DNA of 30,584 nt from the NCBI GenBank assembly GCA_014904845.1, contig MU119672.1, positions 1 to 30,584 of the forward strand. Direction: 5' to 3'. The notes under the pieces were generated by a model. It was given only the letters and a program-made list of their open reading frames with translations. It was not told where the DNA came from and ran no database searches. The first letter of the stretch is position 1, and the number at the start of each line of letters is the position of its first letter. Made by a program: the position numbers and the translations under genes. Of this stretch, positions 23,694 to 30,584 are shown piece by piece. The stretch comes from Acephala macrosclerotiorum (taxonomy: Eukaryota; Ascomycota; Leotiomycetes; Helotiales; Mollisiaceae).

Positions 23694-23922
23694 TATTAAT
23701 ACGTTTAAAAATAAATTATAAAATATTAAAATTTTAATTTAATATTAATAATTCAATTTTATTTGTTTTTTTTTAAAAAAAGTATTTGTTTATTTATATA
23801 ATTAAATAAAATAAACGTAAAATTAAAAAGTAAATATTAAAATATTTATTATTAAAAGTAATAAAAATTATAATTCGAATTATTTAATCGATTATTTAAA
23901 TAATTATATAATTAAATCGATA
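23694..23922 (+). repeat. 229-bp direct repeat, copy 2
   Basis: This is the partner of 18523-18751, same orientation, no indels. It keeps more G and C than copy 1 (CG at 23702, 23816, 23876 and 23918 where copy 1 has TA, AA, TG and TA), while copy 1 keeps CG at 18730 and TG at 18535. Each copy has therefore lost different C or G bases after they became separate. Confidence 0.8.
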
Positions 23923-26900
23923 TATTTAAATTTATTATAGTTTTATAAATCGTAAATCGATTATAAAATATTTATTTCGTAAAAATATTTATAATTTAAT
24001 CGTTTTTTAAAATTAATTTTATTTTTAATTTATTTTTAATAATTATATCGTTTTTTATATAAAAATATCGAATTTTAATATATTTAAATTTATTCGAGAA
24101 TTTCGTATTCGTATTAAAATCGATTATAAAAATATTATTACAATATAAAATAAAAAAAATTTTAAAATTGTTTTTAATAATTTTCAATTATAATTTTTTT
24201 AATTAAATTATTTTTTTTACGATTTTATTCGTTATTATAATTTTTATTTTTATTGAACTTTATATTATATTTTATTATTTTTATATTATTTATAAAATTA
24301 TTTCATTTTTCAATATTATTATTTATTTTAAAAACGATTTATAATCGTTTTCGATTTTCTACGTAAAATCGAAAAATATATTATAATTTTTAATTGACGT
24401 TTTTTTATAAATAATTTCTATTGTTTTCGTTTTATTAAAATATTGAAAAAATTATTTCGTAAAACGTAAATATTCGAAATACGCGTTAAATATAAATTTA
24501 ATAAATTAATTAACGTAATAATTAATATTTAATCTCGTATAATTAATTAAATAAATCGTAATATTAATAATTTATTTATAAAAATAAAAATCGTTTTCGT
24601 TTAATTAATTTTTTTTTTCTTGTAAAATTATATTTTACGAAAATAATAAATTTATTTAATTCGAATATTCGAAATCGAGTCGTAATAATAATTTATTTAT
24701 ATATATTTTTTAATAAATTATAAAAATATAATTTTCACGATTTTTCTCGATTTAAAATTTTAAGAAAATAATAATAAAATTAAATTCTTTATTTTTTTAA
24801 CGTTTTTTAATTTTAGTTTTAATAATATTCGTATTTATTTTATTTTTAATAATTAATATATCGTCGATAAATAAAAAAATATAATTTTTTTTTTTTATAA
24901 AAAATTAAAATTAATTTTAAATACTATAAATTTTAATTCTTTAAAATATTATTTGATTTTATCGAATTATATTCGAAAAATTTATTTAAATTCGTAAAAT
25001 AATTTTTTAAATAAAAAATAAATATTTTTACTTTTAAATTTAAAATAAAATTTATAAAAAAAATTTAAAAATATTAAATTTATATTAATATAATTTATTT
25101 TTAAATTATATTTTATAATAAATACTAAAAATATTCGTAAAATTATATATTTAATAATAAAAATAAACGTTTTAAAATAATTAATACTATAAATTTATTC
25201 GAATTTTTTAATAATAATTTTAATTTTACATCGAATTAATTTATTACGAGTATTAAATTTTTTTTTTTAATATTTATTTATTTGAAATAATTTTTTTACT
25301 ATTTAATAATCTCTTTGTAATAATTTTATAAATATTTATTTTTTAAAAAATTTCGAATTTAATAACAATTATTTTTATTTAATTAAAAACGTTTTTTTTT
25401 AAAATTTTATTAACGATTAAAAACTCGAATAAAACGTTAAATATATTTAAAAAAAAAAAAGTTTTTCGTTTAAATAAATAGTATTTAAAGTTTTTATTAA
25501 TTATTTTATCGTTTAAAAAAAATGTATTTTTTTTATTATTTATTTTATTATTTATTATTTTTTTCGTTTTAATAAAAAAATTATAAATTTTTTTAATTTT
25601 TTTAATCGTTCGATTATTGATTTTTAATATTTAAAATAAATATTATTTTTGAATTTAATTAAAATTCTAAATATTAAAATTTAATTCGATTACTAATTTT
25701 AAATTTATTTCAATTTCAATTTCGTAAATATTTGTTTTAATATTATTATTTCTATTAATACATATTTTAATATTATTAATTATTTTATTATTAAAAAAAT
25801 AATTAATTAAAATATCGAAAATAATATAATTATATATTATTATAATAAAATTATATATTTTTTTTTTAAAAACTTTTATAAATAATTAATTTCGAAAATA
25901 ATATTAATTAAATATTTTTTAATATATAAAAAATTTTTATTTACTATAAATTAATTAATAATTTTTTTATTTTAATTTTAATTAATCGATAAATTAATTT
26001 ACGAATTACGAATTATTTTAAATAAATTTAATTTATTAATTAAAACGAATTAATTTATAATTAAATTTTTTAATTTTATATTTTATTATTTTTTTATATT
26101 AATAAAACAACGTCGAAAAATAAATTATTTTAATAAATTTCATTAAAAATTATTTATATACGATTTATATATTTTATTTTTTATTATTATTAAAAATCGA
26201 AAATTAAAATAAATTTCGAATTTTAAAAAATAATACGAAAAAAATTAAAATAAAAAATTTTAATCGAAAAAAATCGATTAAAAAAATATTTATTTAAAAA
26301 ATATATTTTATTAAAACGAATAAACGAACGAAATTTTAAATAACAATTAAAATAAAAAAAGTTTTATAAAAAAATAATATAAATAAAAATTAATTTTTAA
26401 AACGAATTTTATTTAAAAATAATAATTCGAAAGTTTATATTTTTAAATTATTAAATTATTAAATTATTTGTATTAAAATTTATTTTTTTTAATAAAAAAT
26501 ATTTTTATTTTAATTATATTATCGATTTCTTTTAAAAATAATTTTATAAATAATAAAAATAATTTTTTAAAAATATAAAATTTCGAAAAATATATACTCG
26601 TATTAAAATTATAAATATTTTTTTTTAAAGTTTTTAAAATATTTTAATTTAAAAAAAATAATATTACGATTTTTTTAAAATAATATAATAATATATACGA
26701 AAACTATAAAATTATTTTAAAAACTAAAAAAATACGATTTTTATAATATATTAATTCGATTTATACTAAAATATAATATCGAAAATTATTTAAAAAAAAA
26801 GTTTTATAATATTTTAAAAAAAAAATTTACGAATATAATTAAAAATATTATTAAATAAATATAAAATTCTTATATAAAATTATCGATTAATTTATAAAAA

Positions 26901-27690
26901 AAATTTTAATAATAAAAATATATATAAATTTATTCGATCGAATATTTAAAAAATTAATTAAATAAAATAAATAATATTAAAAACGTAAATTTATAAAAAA
27001 AATTTAATATATATTAAAAATCGAATTTTTAAAAAAAACGATTATAAATGAATAAAAATATTTATTTATAATTATAATAAAATATACGAAAAAACGATTA
27101 TTACATATAAATATAAAAAAAAAAAACGATAATATAACGAAATTAATAATTTAAAATATTTGAAAATTCGATAAAAATATTTAAATATTATAATATAAAA
27201 AATAATTTTAAATGTAATTAATAATTTATTTTTTTTTATTTTATTCGAATTATTTATAAAAAGTATTTAATAAAAAATTTATATAATTATTAAAAAAATT
27301 TATATCGAATTTTAATTTTCGATTTTGCGTATTATTTAAATTTAAAAAACTCGATAAATATTCGTATTAAAATTTTTAATTTAAATAAACGATTTTATTA
27401 AAAAATTAAATTTTTTTTTTTTTTCGTATTATTTAATTATTTAAAAATCGCTTTAAACGTTAATATTACGAAAATATTTTAAAAATTAAATAATATTATA
27501 ATTTTTATAAATTAGATTAAAATTAATTTATTTTTTTACGAAAATATAAACAAAAAAATTTTTTTAATTATAAACGAAAAAAATATAATAATATAAAAAA
27601 AAGCGAATATAAAGTTTTATATAATTTAATATTAATTAAATTTTCGTAAAATATATTATTAATCGTTTAAAAAAATATAATAAAAATTAA

Positions 27691-27704
27691 CGTTATATAT
27701 AACG
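27691..27704. repeat. Perfect 14-bp palindrome CGTTATATATAACG
   Basis: Self-complementary with CpG at both ends, in otherwise featureless AT-rich DNA. Simple TA core, so it may be chance. Confidence 0.4.
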
Positions 27705-29160
27705 ATTAATAAAACGAATAATATTATTTCGAATATTTTAAACGAATAAAAAACGAAAAAATCGATTTTTTTATTAATTATTTTTTTATAAATTATTATT
27801 TATTTATAAATAAACTAATTAATTATAAGTATTATTATTAAAAAAACGATTAATAATATTATAATTTTTAAAATTATAATTTATTTTTATAATTATTTAT
27901 ATTTAAAAATAATTAATATTAATATAATTAAATTATAAAATAAATAATTAAAAAGATTTTTAATTATAATTTTAATAAATACTTTAAAAATATATAAAAA
28001 ATTTAAAAATTTATTTAATTTATTATTTAAAAAAAAAAGAATTTAATACTAATAAATTTTTTTTAAAAAAATCGAATTTATTATCGTATATTTTTAATAG
28101 TAATAATATTAATATTTAAAGTTTTAATAAAACGATTATTAATAAATTTTACGAAAAATTATTAATAAATATAATAATAATAAATATAGTAATAACGAGT
28201 AAATCGAAAAATAAAATTTAAAACGTATAAAAAAAATTTCGACGAAAAACGAAAATAAAAAAAAAGTATTTAAAAATCGAATTATAATAATAAATTTTAT
28301 AAAACGTTTAAAACAAAAAACGAAAAAAAATAAATATAAATTAATCGAAAAATAAAATTTTAAAATAATAATTCGATATTAAAAATAATAATTTTATTAT
28401 AATAATTATTAATTAATAATAAAAAAATAATATTTATTATTTAATTTTAATAAATATTAAAATTATTATAATAAAAAGAATATTAAAAATCGTTAATTTT
28501 ATAAAATAATTTTTTTAAAGTTTTTATAAAATATTTAAAAAAAATGAATTAATTTATTTTTATTATTAAAAATTTTATAATATTTAAATTTAATTTCGTG
28601 AAAATCGATTTTTTATTATTAATTAAAAAGAAATATATTATTATTATTTTTAAATTATATTTTAATTTATTTAAATTAATTAATTTAAATAAAAAATATA
28701 AAATATTATATTATTTTTATATATATTTCAAAATTTCAATAATATTATTATAAATATCGAAAATTTTTAATTATTTATTATTATTAAATAAAATTTTAAA
28801 TTCGTTAAAATAAAAATTATAAAAATAAAAATTAAATACGAAATTAAATATAAAATTTTTTTTTTTAAAAAAATTATTTATTATTATAATAAAAATATAA
28901 ATTAAATATAAAAATAATAATTCGTAAAATAATATATTTAAAATTTTAAAAATTTTAATTTTATTTATATAATTATAATTATTATTTCTTTGAAAATTTA
29001 TTTATATTAAATTATTAAAAATCGCTATATTTATATATATTTTTAAATCGAAAAAATATCGAAAAAAAAATATAATATAAAAAATTAAATATTAATATTA
29101 TTAAAAAATAATATAATATTAAAATTAGTAAACGATTTTTATATTTTAATAAAAAAAATT

Positions 29161-29202
29161 TTATTTTTAATTTTTTATTTTTAATTTTTTATTTTTAATT
29201 TT
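29161..29202 (+). repeat. Exact 14-bp tandem repeat, three copies
   Basis: TTATTTTTAATTTT occurs three times in a row with no mismatch. The unit has no G or C. This looks like a minisatellite formed after the surrounding DNA had become AT-rich. Confidence 0.7.
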
Positions 29203-30584
29203 TAATATTATTTTATATAGAATAAATACGATTAAAATAAACGTTATTAATTTAAAAAAAATATATAAATAAAATAATATAAAAAACGAAATTATTTTTT
29301 TCGATTTTTTATAAAACGTTTTTTTTTTAATAAAAAAAAATAAACGAAATTTTAAATAAAAAAAATTTCGATAAAAAAATAAAAAAATATTTTTTTTATA
29401 ATAATATTATTATTTTTAAATATAAATATTAAAAAAAAATATTTAAAAAATAATATAAAATATTAATTATTTTATTTTATTAAAAAAAAACGAAATTAAA
29501 AAATTTTTAAATATAAAAACGAAAAAAAAACTCGAATAAAAAAATAGTTTTATTATTAAATAATTTTAATTTAAAATTATTTAATATAAATATTAATATA
29601 ATATATAAATTTAAATTTAAAAAAGTACGATTTATCGATTTAATCAATAAAATTGAAAAAAATTTTAAAAAATAAAAAAATTGATTTAAATAATTTAAAA
29701 CGCGAAAAATATTTTAAAAATATATTAAAAAATATATAAAATATTTATTATTACAAATTGTTTCAATATTAAAAAAATTACGATTTATTTTTAAACGATT
29801 AATATTTTTATTTATTGAAAATTGATTATAGAAATTTGAAAAAAAAATATTTAATAAAATAATATTTAATTAGAAAATTTTTTTTAAAATTTATAAAAAT
29901 ATTAATTCGTTTATTCGTATTAAAATAATTTAAAATATAATATAATAAAAAAAAAGTTTTTATTATTTTAAAATTTTATTTTCGATTGTAATAAAAATGT
30001 TTTAAAAACGATTTAATTGTAAAATACTCGAAAAAAATAATAATTTTTATTGAAATTTATAGTTTTTAATTGTAAAAAAAACTATTGAAATTTATTAATT
30101 AATTAACGCGATTATAAAAATAAATTCGATTATTTTAAAAAATATTAATATATTTTTTTTTATAAATAAATTTTTTGAAAAATTTATTAAATATTTTTAC
30201 GTTTTTTTAATAAATTTTTTTTTTAAATACAATTAATTTATATTAAATATTCGAAATAAAAATATAATTATTTTTATAATTTTATTAGAATTTCTACAAA
30301 TAATAATATTGTTTTAAAAAATAATTAATTTTATAATTTAATTTATTCAAATTATTATAATAATTTTAAAAAACGTGTTTTTTAAAATTGTAATATTATT
30401 TTTAAATAATATAAAAATCAAAAAACTTTATACGAATTATAATAATAAATTAATATTTTTAAAAATTCGTTAATTTGTTTTTAAATGTATTTAAAACTTA
30501 AATAAAACGTTAAATCGAATCGAAAAAATTCAAATTTATATAAAATTCAAATTATAATTTTATTAAAATAAAATAATTATTATT

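Larger units (their letters stand above)
18321..30584. other. Extremely AT-rich, RIP-like mutated tract (right flank)
   Basis: G+C is about 4-7 percent in sampled lines. In many lines every C is in CpG (for example all four C in 27661-27720). No gene is supportable on either strand; the longest stop-free run noticed, 23996-24187 minus, is I, K, N and F-rich and expected by chance in such DNA. Sequence is broadly T-rich on the plus strand near 20,000-24,500 and A-rich near 26,200-29,600. Repeats are listed separately. CpA becomes more frequent again past about 29,640. Confidence 0.85.

Noticed and set aside
23996..24187. 63-codon minus-strand open frame in AT-rich DNA
   Set aside because: It is composed of I, K, N, F and Y as expected from random AT-rich sequence; open runs of this length are expected by chance in tracts this long.
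1..30584. CRISPR-like or other regularly spaced repeat arrays
   Set aside because: The repeats are short, two to four copies, with no constant spacers, and the organism is eukaryotic.

Overview
The window looks like nuclear DNA of a filamentous ascomycete (Pezizomycotina): a gene island of ordinary composition inside long, extremely AT-rich tracts. Two things point there. The one intact gene encodes a HET-domain (heterokaryon incompatibility) protein, a family largely confined to these fungi. The flanks have the look of repeat-induced point mutation (RIP, C-to-T mutation of repeated DNA). By eye, G+C is only about 4-7 percent per line there. In most of the flanks nearly every remaining C sits in CpG, stops are everywhere, and repeated copies differ mainly by transitions.

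Layout. (1) 1 to about 14,490: AT-rich, no supportable gene, with short tandem repeats, palindromes and a small less-mutated patch at 9,286-9,350. (2) About 14,490-15,224: left part of the island, holding decayed minus-strand coding-like frames (a gene remnant) but no intact gene. (3) 15,225-17,201, minus strand: a complete 658-codon single-exon HET-domain gene with no sign of RIP. (4) 17,202 to about 18,225: non-coding DNA upstream of the HET gene, with a TATA-like box, an AT microsatellite, a cluster of inverted repeats and a possible LTR-like fragment. (5) About 18,225-18,320: a transition zone. (6) 18,320-30,584: AT-rich again, no genes, with a 229-bp gap-free direct repeat 5,171 bp apart.

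There is no set of cooperating genes here. The interest lies in one allorecognition-type gene that has stayed open, probably under selection, between about 14.5 kb and 12.3 kb of mutated DNA, in the decayed gene beside it, and in the mutation patterns of the flanks. I saw no tRNA, rRNA, CRISPR array or bacterial-type feature. I cannot name the species, and the origin of the AT-rich tracts (transposons, centromere or subtelomere) cannot be decided from the sequence alone.
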